NCBI GenBank assembly: GCA_028023455.1 | Contig: JAQFVV010000013.1 | Location: forward strand, 9,826,411-9,890,410 | Direction of reading: 5' to 3' | Length of the DNA: 64,000 nucleotides | DNA from: Epiperipatus broadwayi | Lineage: Eukaryota > Onychophora > Udeonychophora > Euonychophora > Peripatidae | The notes under the pieces: model-generated | Seen by the model: only the letters and a program-made list of their open reading frames with translations | What the model was told of the DNA's origin: nothing | The model's database searches: none | Part shown: one piece after another, positions 47,293-59,536 of the stretch | Position numbering within the stretch: the stretch's first letter is position 1 | Layout of the letters: each line of letters begins with the position of its first letter | Program-made: the position numbers and the translations under genes

Positions 47293-47589
47293 CTGCACAA
47301 GCTTAATATATTAGCAATCATCATAATCACTAAGGTAATAATGTAAGGCATACACTGGCAATTTTTCACTCCGGTTTTTGTCTTGCATAAACTTTATAGT
47401 AACTGAAATTAATATGAGAAATACTTATGTAGAAATTATCATGCTTTCTCTTGTGAATACTTCATTCATTACTTAAACGCTAAGGCTTCAATATTATCAA
47501 CACAAAACTAATCGCTAACTATATAAATGCCAAGATGTTTCAAAGGAGTTTCTATTTTAAACTAAACATTAAAATACTAGTAACCATTG

Positions 47590-47870
47590 GAACAAGTATT
47601 TCATGAGGAAAAAAAATTCTTTTTCATGAATTGGGATCTTTATTATGAAGCCAATAGAACTGCTGTCTACCAATAATCTCAATGGAATCAATATATAAAA
47701 CCTTTTCAATTGCTATTTAGCCCCACTGAAAATTTTTCGATAACAATTCATTCAAATCAACCATCAATCTTACAAAGATAATGTCAAATGCATCATTAAA
47801 ATGAACACAGATAATGGTTTTTTAGCAGAGAATATTTAACTGACTAGCCAAAGAAACAATAATCTGTATT
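47590..47870 (-). pseudogene. coding-like relic, unidentified
   Basis: The minus strand gives VHFNDAFDIIFVRLMVDLNE, LLSKNFQWG, a stop and IEKVLYIDSIEIIGRQQF. It may be part of the same degraded element as 47197-47292. The FxDAFD string faintly resembles RT motif A, which is not enough to name it. Confidence 0.2.
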
Positions 47871-48341
47871 ACTAATGAAGGCTCATTTTTATTAAATATT
47901 TAAAATAATTTTATCAAAATGAAATTTAAACATGATATTATTATTGTTCTTTGTAATAACAACCAAAAGATAAAATGACACTAATTTTGAACCAATTTAC
48001 ATTATAAGCCATGTGTCTTATAACATACAAGTTTAAAAGGCTATTTTTAATTATTTTATAACAATAGTAATGTCTATAATTTTACAAATTAACTCCTATA
48101 ACTAATACTAATGTGCTGTAAAAGTCATAATGAAGGTTCTTTGACTTATACTTTTAACTTCATATGCTTTACAACCTTAAACTATCAAACATTATATGAT
48201 CACCATTCTTTATGCTTACACAAGCTGTTTTTCACAGAGGCAAAACTCCACACAATAGCATCAATCATTGCATGTCAGAGTAATTAATGGCTGCAGAAAC
48301 ATTTGTGCATAAAAGCCCTATCTAGTGCCTTCTCATCCAAT

Positions 48342-48380
48342 ATCCCCAAATTAGTTTCTAGCCTATGGCTTTCTTTAGTA
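48342..48380 (-). ncRNA. hammerhead-like motif, inverted copy
   Basis: The minus strand reads CTAAAGA (plus 48372-48378), then A-AGCC-ATA-GGCT-A and GAAAC (plus 48354-48358), then TAATTTGGGG. Stem II AGCC/GGCT is perfect apart from an A-A mismatch beside the core. The CTGATGA box has two changes. Confidence 0.4.
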
Positions 48381-48671
48381 AGGAACATAAGGAATGGTGA
48401 TCATGTGATGTTTGATTGTTTAATACCAATCCTACCCAATAGGATTATGGTAACTGCAATTCTTAAAGAACCAAAAGACACCAAAAAGTATGGATGCTGA
48501 ACTGAATTCAGATCTATCCAACTATACAAGCTAATGAGCTTAGCTCAAAAACCTTAGTGTGTTTTCATTTTGGACTCAAAGCTTTATAGTTAGTTAAAAA
48601 AGTAAAAGGTCACTTCTGAAGAGTTGCATTAAATCCTAAGATCTAGGTGCAGTGCTCTCAGATCCAAGGGT

Positions 48672-48710
48672 TATTATTAATGAAAGCAACAGCTAGAAAA
48701 CAATCTGGGA
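48672..48710 (+). ncRNA. hammerhead-like motif, tandem unit 1
   Basis: TTAATGA (48677-48683) in place of CTGATGA, then AGC-AACA-GCT, GAAAA (48696-48700) and CAATCTGGGA. It is the most decayed of the three copies. Confidence 0.35.
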
Positions 48711-49118
48711 ATATTGGGTGAATAGGCACTAAATAGCGATTTTACATGCAAACCTTCCTATCCTGCATCTATTGATTACTCTTGCTTACACTGAGTGGTA
48801 CTACTGTATGGAGAGTTTTGCCTTGTGAAAAACTGTTAATGTAAGCATAAAAAATGGTGATCATGTGATGTTATATGGTTTAATATCAATGCTACCCAAT
48901 AGGATTATAGTAACTGGTTATTAAAGGACCAAAGACACCAAAAAATATAAATACTGAACTGAGTTCAGATCTATACAAGCTAATGAGCTTAACTTGAAAA
49001 CATTATTGTGCTTTCATTTTGGATTCAAAGCTTTATAGTTAGTTTAAGAGTAAAATGTGGCTGGTTAGAGTTGCATTAGATCCTAAGATCTAGATACTGT
49101 CCTCTCAGATCCAAGGCT

Positions 49119-49158
49119 CCCCACTGATGAAAGCAACAAGCTAGAAACTATTTTGGGG
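49119..49158 (+). ncRNA. hammerhead-like motif, tandem unit 2
   Basis: CCCCA-CTGATGA (49124-49130) has a perfect CUGANGA box. Then come A-AGC-AACAA-GCT-A, GAAAC (49144-49148), TATTT and TGGGG. CCCCA pairs with TGGGG as stem I, and the six bases between GAAA and stem I match the spacing at 45.37 kb. Weak points are the A-A pair at the base of stem II and a TTT instead of GTC at the cleavage site. Confidence 0.5.
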
Positions 49159-49429
49159 TATTGGATGAGGGGGCACTATATAGGGATTTTATGCACAAAC
49201 CTCCCTGCATCCATTGATTACTCTGGTTTGCACTGAATGGTGCTACTGTACGGAGAATTTTTCTTTACAACCTCCTGCTATCAATAATGGTAAACTGGAT
49301 TACTGTTGACATTTGGAAAAAATAACTTTCATTTATTATGAAATTAGACATTATTTACTCTTAAAATGAACATGCCATTCATGCCCTAGAAGGTCTTTGA
49401 ATATATTTATATATGTAACATTAACATCT

Positions 49430-49657
49430 TCATAGAACAATCATGTTCAAAAACTTTATAATTCTAAACCAGATCTCCAAAGAAATCATTTAAATGAACT
49501 TCAAATAATGCCCACCTTTTCTATGTCAATTCCAGTCAAATGGCATTGATATTGGAAAAAGTGGACATTATTTGCAAATTCATTAAAATGATTCTTTGGG
49601 GATCTGGCTTGTGAATTATCTTAGTAACATTTTTGGACTTCATTGTTTCATAAACAG
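49430..49657. repeat. foldback element with ~95-bp arms
   Basis: ACCAGATCTCCAAAGAAATC and GATTCTTTGGGGATCTGG lie in opposite orientation, and the pairing extends outward (TGTTCAAAAACTTT with AACATTTTTGGA). The loop is about 45 bp. Non-coding MITE-like element. Confidence 0.65.
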
Positions 49658-49874
49658 GTTTATACTATGAGCATTATGTATTTAATAAGCTATAAATTAT
49701 TTATGGGTTTGTTAAAACTGTTAGAATATATAACATTATTTGTTAAAATTACATAAAATATACCTTTACTAGTTTTTTCTGCATTATATGATGGTGACCT
49801 ACCTTAGATATACAAACGTTAGTCAATAGATGTGAAACAGCAGTATTAACCCATATTTCTTAATTGTTATGCAT

Positions 49875-49975
49875 TAATTTAATACAGTGGTAGAGTGACA
49901 GACTCTGGAGCACAAAATTTATGGATCATAAGCATTTTCTGTTATTTCCTGGCTCCCAACTTATGAACTCACTAG
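49875..49975 (+). repeat. tRNA-derived SINE fragment
   Basis: CAGTGGTAGAGTGACAGACT matches the A-box part of the fragment at 2575-2660; a B-box-like GATCATAAGC follows. Not a functional tRNA. Confidence 0.3.
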
Positions 49976-50879
49976 CAATAAATAGATTATTATTATTTAT
50001 ATCTGAAATAATACTCTACTTATATACATAATTTCGTTAATAATCATATGTGTCTATATTATAAAAAACTTAAATTATATTTTTATAATTCAATGCATAC
50101 TTATTTTGTAAATTGATTATATATTTACATCTGTGAATAAACTTTTACATAAAATGTAGAAATAAAATTTATTATTAATATAAGCCTTTAGTACATTGGT
50201 GTTTAATTTGCTGATAATTATTTTTGTACAGAACATGTATGGTTGGTATAATATGATATTACTTTATATATATAAATCTGAAATTTTTTTTATTGCGTTT
50301 TAAAACTCTTTTTATTTATTATCTGTCATTTGACATTTATCTATATTTTATTTTAATTGTAAAACTTTGTTTTAATATTACCTGCTTATCATCAATTATA
50401 GTTTAGTTTTTAATAATTGTTTTCTTTTTTAAATTCTTGCTTTTTTTATATAATTTTTATTGTTCATTTGAGTTCTTAGTTTGTTTGTTTTTTATCTTCT
50501 GTTGTTATTTTATTCTTCTCCAAATTTTTTAATATTGATAATCACTATTGTTTTTTTTTTTCGTTCTTGTATATTATTTGATTTTTTATTTTTATTTTAT
50601 ATTATATATGTTTAGTTTTTATTTTATATATTATTGTGCGTTTTAGTATTTTTTTTAAATATATGTTTTTTTATAAATTTAAATAATTTTTCATATAAAA
50701 TGATTTTTTTTTTTTTAAATAAAGGTTTATATTATAACTGAAAGAGGGCAGCACTTAATTATTTATTAATTTTTTACTAGTATGGCGAGTAAAAAGTGAT
50801 TAAATATATATAGAAGTAAACAGAATATTGGGTGCGAGTTAATTTATGATAATAGCAAGAAAAGTAGTTTTCTGTTTAA
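49976..50879. other. T-rich sequence, nothing recognised
   Basis: Long T runs between 50280 and 50720. No gene. Confidence 0.5.
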
Positions 50880-51330
50880 GGCTCTAACAGGATTGTTAGC
50901 AACTAGGGAATATACATATAAATAAAAAAATATGGGTTATTTAGTCTGCAAGTCACAATGTGTAAGGAAGGTATAGAAAATATAAGGCATTTATTAATTG
51001 AATATAAATGCCTGCAAGCGGAAAGAATACAAATAATGAAATTGTAGAAGAATAAATATAAACAAAGTGATTATACGGAAAGTGGGTTCTTGGTTTTTAT
51101 GCTGGATTTGGGAAAAGATAATGGGGATTTAGATATAAAGGTCTTGGAGTTGACAAACCAAAGATTATATTGTGGAAATGGGATCTAGCAGGATAGAGAA
51201 GAATATTGGGAAAACTTAGGGTGAGGAATAAGTGGTTAACGGGTTTTTCTGGGCATAGTGGCTGAGAGATTCCTGACTCCGAATAAGGAGAAATCAGTGC
51301 ATCGCATCGCTTTTTAAAACAATTAGACTG
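50880..51330 (+). pseudogene. non-LTR retrotransposon C-terminal tail, copy 1
   Basis: An open stretch reads MCKEGIENIRHLLIEYKCL then QAERIQIMKL and a stop. The pattern C-x3-E-x-IxH-LL-E is the zinc-binding block that follows the reverse transcriptase in Jockey/CR1/R1-type LINEs, with one Cys lost. Downstream pieces (DYTESGFLVFMLDLGKDN) continue with shifts. A less AT-rich 3' tail follows to about 51330. Confidence 0.45.
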
Positions 51331-51539
51331 AAATAAAAAAAATAGGGAATAGAAATGATTATTCTCATAATGGAAATTAAAATATATTTTATATGTCTCT
51401 CTCTATTTTTTTATGCATATGATAGGACATTTTTTTGGAATTCTTATAAGAGAAATGAAATAAGAAAAAAATAAGAATTAAAATTCTATGAGCAAAAATC
51501 TAAAATATTATTACTGTAATTATTGGAAATAATAAATTT

Positions 51540-52760
51540 AAAAGATGGAAAATAGAAGACATTTATCTTGAAGAAATGGAGGGGTATAGATATTTAGGTA
51601 GTCTGAGGAAAAGAATTATATAGACAAGTAAGTATCAGAGCTGATGCAATAAGTAAATGAGATTGATCAAAAATGACATACTTTTCATATAACAAATATG
51701 AGATCGAATAATGATACATGCTTTAACATTTGAAAATCAAATATTTTGTACTGACCAGGGAATTCAGAAATTTTTAAATAGAATTTTAAAAAAGAAATAG
51801 TATGAGTTTCTTTTTTTAATGAATGAAAATAGATGAGTAAAAATATTTTATAATTGATAATTAACCTATTCGTTCAGGATACTGAATGTTTACTATAGTA
51901 AATAGAGGCATTTGCACTTCGGATTTTCAGTCTGAATTCATCCTCCACTCCATCTCAAACTACTAATGCATATGACTACACATATTTATCTTTTTCACAT
52001 GTGTGTGGTCATGTGTATCAGTTGTTTGAGATGGAATGGAGAATGAATATATAGACTGAAATCCTAATAAGTTCAAATCCCTCTATTTATTATATAATTG
52101 GATTACGAGAAGAGATCATCAAATACACTGGACTAGAAAAATAGTACATTACTAAAGTTAATAGATAAATAAATGGAAATTTTATGCCTTTGAATTTGTA
52201 TAAGAAATGGTATATAGAAAATATATTAGAGGTGCATGAATAATGGTGAGCAAGAAAAGAGGATAGATAAGTTGGTATTTAAAAAAAAAGAAAATAAAGA
52301 TATGTCAAATGAATATGATTTTTTCAAAAAACCAATTTAAAGCTATATAAGAATGAAATATGTAAAGAATATGAAAGGATGAACACTAGAGGAAACTTAT
52401 TGTAATTTGGCACAAGTCACTTGAGCTACTAGAAAAAGAAGTAAAAAAGGTAACAGGAATTTTCACTAAGATTAAGAGATAGGTAGAGATGGGAGAGAGT
52501 ATTGATCATTTATTTTTAGAGTATAGTATGCTGAAAATAATTAAGGGAAAAATTGTTAAAGTTAGTAGTGATTTTCTGGGTTTGTCTAGATATTAATGAA
52601 ATAAAGTGCAAATATGAAGATGGAATATCAGAATTAGTGAAGCAGCTTTGAATGATTTATGATTGTAGATTAAAAGGAAGTAAGAAGGAAATAGATATAA
52701 ATGCAACTTTGAGTTATGTAGAATGGAAATGCTTAAATTGACTAATAGGGTCACTGAGCA
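51540..52760 (+). pseudogene. non-LTR retrotransposon RT thumb and tail, copy 2
   Basis: IYLEEMEGYRYLGSLRKRI (51561-51615) resembles the Y-x-YLG block after the catalytic core of LINE RTs. At about 52480-52595, EMGESIDHLFLEYSMLKIIK gives the same C-terminal H-x-F-L-E block as copy 1. A foldback element (51894-52097) interrupts the segment. Stops and frameshifts are frequent. Confidence 0.45.
51894..52097. repeat. foldback element inside the LINE relic
   Basis: TAAATAGAGGCATTTG and its inverse near 52080, and CTCCACTCCATCTCAAAC with GTTTGAGATGGAATGGAG, give arms of about 90 bp around a short loop near 51995. Confidence 0.7.
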
Positions 52761-55700
52761 TATGGATTTTGCACAGCAACTTTTGATTGTTTAATTAAGG
52801 GGAAAAGACATCACACTCAGTAGTTTTGGGTATTAAATTTTATTATTTCTGTTGCTTTATGTTTAGTATTTTCTGTGTAGCTATTCTCGTAATTTAATGT
52901 TTACAGATAGATAATTCTTTTGTTGCTATAAAAAGAAAATTGCATTATTTTTTTAAAAATATAACAAATGGCATAATTAACTGTTTGCTGACCTTCAATC
53001 AAACCATATACAATACAGTTATGATTTACTGTCTTAACTGTCTTTATTGCTCAATTTAATACAGTAACCTTATTTTTTTTTTTTTTTTTACTTTTGTTCA
53101 AGCAATTTTCTTTCATCTGTTTCAGTTTAATATCCAATCTTCATCAGAGATCTGTTATAATTAATTGCTAATGCTGTATTTATTATTTCTATTGTTATAT
53201 TTGAAGTTATTCTTTTTATTGTTTGTAAGTAATTGCCAAAAATGTTTCTAATATTGGCCAAGGAAAAGGTTTATTCCATATCTTTATTTATTAACAGTAG
53301 GTGAGGGCACTTTTGGCTATTGTAAATATCATATATATTACAACTATTTATTTAATTGAGATATTTATAGTTTGTGTATTCTTTGTATGTTTAAGGATCT
53401 TGAAAAATTAGCTTTGTTGATCCTTTAGTCTAGAATTATCATCATTGACTGTCTCAAGCATTCAAAAATACTTCTGGATTTGAGATTTATTACAAAATGA
53501 AAGCATATCTTTAAGAAATATACATATTCCTTGATAATTTGAGATAAATGAAGTCTATAAGCTATTTCTTAGAAGTTTCCCAAAGCATGAGCCATAATAA
53601 TTTCTATATCCTTCTCTACTAGTCTTCTATTGTTATCTACAGTTTAAATTAAAAATTATGTCTAAATTTAAAATATTTTCATAATTTGGAGATAAAGATA
53701 ATTTTCATAAACTTTTTTTACACATTTATGTTTGCAATTTTCATGTCAAGTATATTTTGTATGTTGAATATGCCTTATGTAATTAATTGTTCATATCCAA
53801 AAAGAGATCTTGATAATATAATATTTTTTTACGGTTTATCTTTTATCTGAGATCAAAATATAGCATAATTTTTATTTATAATAAAGGCATAACTATATAT
53901 AGAGAGAAAGAATGATTAGCAGTGATATAATTAATACCACAACAATAATGAATCTGTCAATGAGTAAACAAAACCTGAAGAATTGTTCTGGATAAATATT
54001 ATTTATAAGAATACCAAAAGGCATTATCCTGTTTGAATTTAATAATAATAATAGTTAAATGATAAAACAACTTTTAAATAGCCCATTAAAAATTAAAGAC
54101 TTTATTAACAAGCTTTGGCAAAGTAATGGTGGAGATGACATTATCTTGCAAGTCTTGAGGATTTGAATGTTTTTCCATTTATGTTTTATTTTCTAGCTGA
54201 AAATAGTTATTTCATTAAATTGGCTATGGACAAGCTACTTTAAAGAAGAATCCCAAAAGTTATTATGGCTTGAAAAAAATTGAATTCAGGTCATAAAGAC
54301 CACTACCCCATAAGCCTTTTCAATTATATATATATATATTAATTTGACTGTTGTAGAATGTGTAATAAATATCAATTAATAATGATACTATATATATATA
54401 TATATATTGTGACAGAATAGGTGGCATTTATAACAGAATGAAAGTAAAACATTTTGGATGTAAAAGGCTGAAGATAAATATAAAAGTAAATAAAATTATG
54501 AATTATATGAAAATCTTTTATGTTATTATTATATATTATTTGTAAACATATACTTGTATACAATAGAGACAGATATATGTTATAGTATGTTCCAAGCCCT
54601 AAAGCAAACAACGTATTGAGCTAATCTTATGTATTCTGTCCATTAAAACTGATCCTATGGATCTCAGTGCCCATCGATTTGACTCATTGTTTTTACATTC
54701 TGCTTTGCTTTCTAGAATTAACAGAAAGATGGCATTAAGGAAACAATATGAGGGATTTTTTTTCTATAATTATTCATTTTACTCAGGTCTGTCTGTTATC
54801 TCCCTTGTATTATAGCGTAAGTGATCTTTTTTCTCACTTGTGGTGGCAGAAATAATACTAATCGCAAATACTTGACTTCTGTCTGCTATAGGTATTAAAA
54901 AATCACTCTTGCTGGCAGCCGATTACTTAAAAAAAAATAAAACAATTTTTTAATAAAACATATGCTTTATTATTATTTTGGTATTTAAATAATGGAACAT
55001 GTATTGAAAGTTTTTTATTAAACTAAAATTTGAGATACTTAAATGAGCACTTTTACAGAAATGGCTTTCAATAGCTAACTACTATCAACAATACTTATTG
55101 GTCATAATTTCTTGTTTACCTAATTACTCTATTATTTTTCATACAAAACTTAACACATATACATTTTAGTTACACTATACCTCTATTTCTGGCATATATT
55201 GTTTTCTTGCAGCTTTTGTCTAGTTTCTTTGGTCCTGGAAATGTATTGTGTTTTACTGGCTCCAAAATTATTATTTTATTATTTCAATTGCAAATCAAGT
55301 CCTAATTTTCTACATGAATAGGTTTTTTTTTTTAATTTCAGGCAACAAATTTAGTTTTACATATTTATACAGATGGTGAAAGTGAAGAAAATAAACATTT
55401 TGTTAATCCACGTTCTGAATGCTCAACTACTTCACTCTCCATCTCATTCTTTACCTCACACTCAATTTCATTACTATTTGAGATCTATCTAATGGTTTTC
55501 CTTTGAAAAGTTATCCTTGACAATGGCAGATGCTATCATCAATTAATGAAAACTAGCACATGATTTAACCCCAAAACTATTTTGTTTACATCATATAACC
55601 ATGAAAACATTAAATATAATATATATTATTATTAGTTTTCACATTATTAAATAATATTGTGATAATTATATTTTCATGAATTTTAGCAAACAATAATAAA

Positions 55701-57120
55701 TTAAAAATATATAGTATTTATCATATATTCTTGTAATTACTCAAAAATATTTTTATTTCAATTTTTTTTTCTATCCAAAATCTTAATTAAGAAAATAAAA
55801 ACATCTTATTGTCAAAAAACAGTTTTATGATTTTCAAACCAAAAAAATTAATGGTCTCTGAACTTCTGGTGTAATAAAGTGGAATAGCTTCTATGTGGGT
55901 TTCATAGACCATTATTTCTTGTTGCAACTGAAGTTTGGAAATTATAAAAAAGCTGAACTGCTATGTACTTCCAGTATTTATATTATGTACATGATAATAT
56001 TAGAAGGAAGCCTAATTACTGTGATATTAAAATTATATATGTATAGACTGACTAAATGTTATGAAGTATAATACTTGTGTTGTACTTAAATCAACAGTTA
56101 ACTTATATTTTATATTTATTTAAACATTGAAAAATAATCACTATTTTTTTTCTTCAATTTTTATGAGTATCTGGTATTATCATATTCCAATGTCTTCATT
56201 TACATTCTCCATTAAAATTTTACTGTATCTAACATTTCATGTGTACTTTTATTTCTGACTGATTATCTATGAATAATCATTTTATGAGATAAACATATAT
56301 TGGAAAATTCTTTAGTGATTTATTATATTAAACAGTATATGATGTAAATAAACACAGTCCACTTTTTATTGTTATTTAATCAAAATAATAAATAAGTTTT
56401 TATCAAATTTACTTCTTTTTTTAATATTAACATAACGCAACTAATTACAAACATATCTATTTCAATGAATCTTGCCGATTCAAATATAAAATTAGTGTGT
56501 ATACATACATATAATAAATTAAATGTTTTCACATGTGATTTAGAAGGAAACAAGTATACATGATTGGGCTAATCTGTGTATGAACAGAGAAAAAAGACCA
56601 GATATGGTGTTGCCAAGGAACCAGCATTTAAAACTAATGCCAAGCTGGATTACCTTTTGTTTATAAAAATTTAAAAATCAATCCTATTGGTACACTTTCA
56701 CTTCAGAGTATGAAACTTAGAAGTATATCATATCAGAAGTATCATTGTTGATCACATTTGTCTCCATGAGAGTACATATATAATAAATTATTTTCATGGT
56801 GATTTAAATGGAAACACCGATTTACCCAATTATTTGTATTTATTTCCATATATTATATGCAGTCACACCTTAATCCATTATTTCTTTTATAAATATTTGC
56901 TGCATTATTGTCAGCTTATTTGATTTGGGAACTAGCTTCATGTAAATAATGGGGGGGGGGGCTGGCTACATCATTCTCCACACATTACTACATTGATTGT
57001 TAATAAACAACACTTCTGATGCAACATTTCCCCTTCTTTTTTCTTTTAAAAAATAGCTCTATAATATTCTGTGCTATTCATATTTTCAGTAGATGAAGTA
57101 GAAACTTTATTGTCAGAAAT
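52761..57120. other. AT-rich sequence with (TA)n tracts, nothing recognised
   Basis: (TA)n at about 54328-54340 and 54391-54408, a T run at 53070-53090, and an 11-G run at 56950. The minus ORF 54372-54611 reads through the TA tract and is not a gene. No transposon signature was recognised. Confidence 0.45.
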
Positions 57121-57378
57121 TATTTTCAAGGATGGTTGTCAGAGCTCACTTTTATTGCAAGTGCTTCTGATACACTTGTGCATCAGTTATATCGGCTAAT
57201 CCGGATCATCTTATTTATTTCAATATTTATTTTGAAATGGAAAAAAATAAAAGAAGATAATGAACTTGAAGTTATTCCAAACTTTATTGAGACTCGTAAA
57301 GTGCTTATGAAAGTAAAAACTTTTAAGAAATATCTACATTATATTGCATTGCATATATGCATGACAAAATGGCAATAG
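57121..57378 (+). pseudogene. unidentified coding-like ORF with a hydrophobic segment
   Basis: After an acceptor-like ATTTTCAG at 57083-57090, one frame reads DEVETLLSEIIFKDGCQSSL. A second frame continues SELTFIASASDTLVHQLYRL, a hydrophobic stretch (IRIILFISIFIL), a charged part (KWKKIKEDNELEVIP) and a stop at 57378. One base lost would join them. It could be a membrane protein relic. No family is recognised and chance cannot be excluded. Confidence 0.22.
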
Positions 57379-58056
57379 TCATGGTAGTCTTTGTGTTTTG
57401 ATTTGAGATCACAAGTATGCACAAAACTAATAAAAATCGAAGATTTTTTTTTCTCTGTAAATAATGTTTTAAAATTCTTTTATCTGCAAGTGTTACATAT
57501 ATTATTACTGAAAAAGATTCTTAAAAATAATGTTAAAGTCTAGGTATAATTAAAGTTTATTTGTCTTACTAAACTTACCTAATTTAAATATATATTGTCT
57601 ATGGTTGATAGACCTGCATACCTTGACTTAAAAAAAGAAATATATTGTAATAAAATGGGTTTTAATTATTCGCAAGGCATATTTACTATCAAAGAGCAGA
57701 CATCAGTATTTCTTCATGCACTGATATAACTGCCGTTTAATTAAACTAGACATATATCAAATACTATAAAATTATTAGGATCATTAAATGCTGATCAGCA
57801 TCAATGCTTGCACTATTTGTTATCATAAATGTACTGAGTATTGTCTATTATGTAGACTTTAATGATGAATTTCGGTACTTTAGTGCCATCTGTAGAATTA
57901 TAAAATAAATTAACTGGAATAATTTAAAATAATGATTTATAAATTTATTGAATAATTAGTAGTAAGTAATGATATTAATAAAAAAATTAAAAGTGATAAA
58001 TATTCTCCAGTAATCCAAATACACCATTTCTGATTCAGATTTATACATATATATTA
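57379..58056. other. AT-rich sequence, nothing recognised
   Basis: No ORF or structure of note. Confidence 0.5.
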
Positions 58057-58606
58057 ATATTAATAATATAAATGTTCAGGCATTTATTCCGGAAAGGTAA
58101 CCAAATATTTTCTCTAAACACTTTTATTCATGCCCAGCATGGTTTCAATATATTATATATCTTATTCATAGATCATTCATTTCTTTAGTGTCCCTAGTCA
58201 ATAAATATGCTTGATATCTTTAGTCATTATTTAAATTCATTTAAATTTGTTATTTCATTATTCAGAAATATATAAATATCTTCATAATGCCCATTTCTTT
58301 GATAAAAGGATGCTAGATTTTTTTTTGCCTATATATAAAAAAAAGTCCAGGGTCCCCCTATTGAAGAAGTGGGCATTATGAAGATATTCAAATATTTCTG
58401 AATAATGAAATAACAAATTTAAATGAATTTAAATAATGAATAAATATGTCAAGCATATTTATTGACTAGAAAAACTAAAGAAATGAATGAGCTATGAATA
58501 TGTTATGTAATATATCAAAAGCATGCTAAGCATGAATAAAAGTGTTTAAGCAAAATATTTGTTTATCTTTTTTATATAAATGCTTGAACATTTATATTAT
58601 TAATAC
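58057..58606. mobile_element. 550-bp foldback element with ~240-bp arms
   Basis: The left arm starts TATTAATAATATAAATGTTC, and the right arm ends with its complement near 58605. Pairing runs almost to the centre (ATAATGCCCATTTCTT with AAGAAGTGGGCATTAT), leaving a loop of about 65 bp that contains GTCCAGGGTCCCCCT. Several mismatches suggest moderate age. No transposase. Confidence 0.8.
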
Positions 58607-58727
58607 TACATTTATATAGAAAAGTGATATAAGTTTTGGAATTACATATGTATTAAATATTCCATGGATTGAAAGCAAAGCTATAAGTGTAACATTATTT
58701 AAATAATATTTACAGATATATATTATA

Positions 58728-59130
58728 ATGGAACCGCTGGGTACACCATATGCTGCTGCCAATGCAACTCAGTGGTTGGATGATTTAAATACTACGTGTC
58801 AAACAACCTACAAGTCATATCCTAAATTTATGATTCAATGGCACATTTGGGTGTGTCAGATGTTACTGAATCAGGAATGGCATATAACAAAGGGAGTGCA
58901 TCTCACTACTATCAGACCTAGGCCTTCAAGTAGGGTGCTAAAGATGTCACAATGAAATGCTCAGTTCCAAATCATATCTACTTTTAGTATGCTAACTCAT
59001 AATTTACTTACAATATTTCAGTATGACCTAGACTAATGCATATTCATTACATCTCCCTCTTTTGGCCCCATTACACCACAGAATTCAAACTCAGGGAGCT
59101 CTTGCAGTCAGCTCTCTTCAGGGATGGACT
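58728..59130 (+). pseudogene. unidentified coding-like segment
   Basis: A 75-codon ORF (MEPLGTPYAAANATQWLDDL to the stop at 58955) has coding-like composition and follows an acceptor-like ATATTTACAG. An overlapping frame reads MAHLGVSDVTESGMAYNKGS. Beyond the stop, TSPSFGPITPQNSNSGSSC and QLSSGMDLPNY follow in a Ser/Thr/Pro/Gln-rich style seen in transcription-factor tails. Shifts between frames suggest a pseudogene or an old exon. Family not identified. Confidence 0.35.
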
Positions 59131-59184
59131 TACCCAATTATTAACCAAATATGCCTATATATAAGCATAGGTATAGGAAAATAC

Positions 59185-59370
59185 TGATGATGATCAATCA
59201 TTTAGGAGAGCAATACATAATGATGATCATCATCATCAAACCTTTAATGATGTAAATTCATAATGTGATGATGAAACTTTTAATGATATAAATGCACAAT
59301 AATGATGGTGATGATCAATCATTTAGTGGTATAAATGCATAATGATGATGGTGATGATCAAACAGAGATC
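59185..59370 (+). repeat. imperfect tandem repeat, about 58-bp unit, GATGAT-rich
   Basis: TGATGATCAATCATTTAG, TATAAATGCA(C/T)AATAATGATG and related strings recur three times. Confidence 0.8.
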
Positions 59371-59536
59371 AGATTGGTTTAAACAACTTAATACATTTAT
59401 TAACAACATATATAATAATTATTTACAAACAAAAAATAATGAAATAAATAAATATTCGGTTATTAAGAATGGTTTTTTATCATTTTGATGGCTTCACACA
59501 ACAGAAACAGAATAATTTGAAATACATTATATACAA

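Larger units (their letters stand above)
48175..49275. repeat. tandem and inverted array with hammerhead-like motif (retrozyme-like)
   Basis: Two direct units (about 48390-48855 and 48856-49270) share CACCAAAAA, TGAACTGA(A/G)TTCAGATCTAT, AAGCTTTATAGTTAGTT, CCTAAGATCTAG and a motif block. An inverted partial copy lies at 48175-48385. Unit spacing measured between the motifs is 447 bp. There is no ORF; the insertion 28778-28911 carries part of the same family. Tandem non-coding units of a few hundred bases with a hammerhead resemble animal retrozymes, but this identification is inference. Confidence 0.6.

Noticed and set aside
54372-54611. Minus-strand ORF of 79 codons
   Set aside because: It reads through a (TA)n tract and has no motif; Ile/Tyr-rich composition is driven by the repeat.
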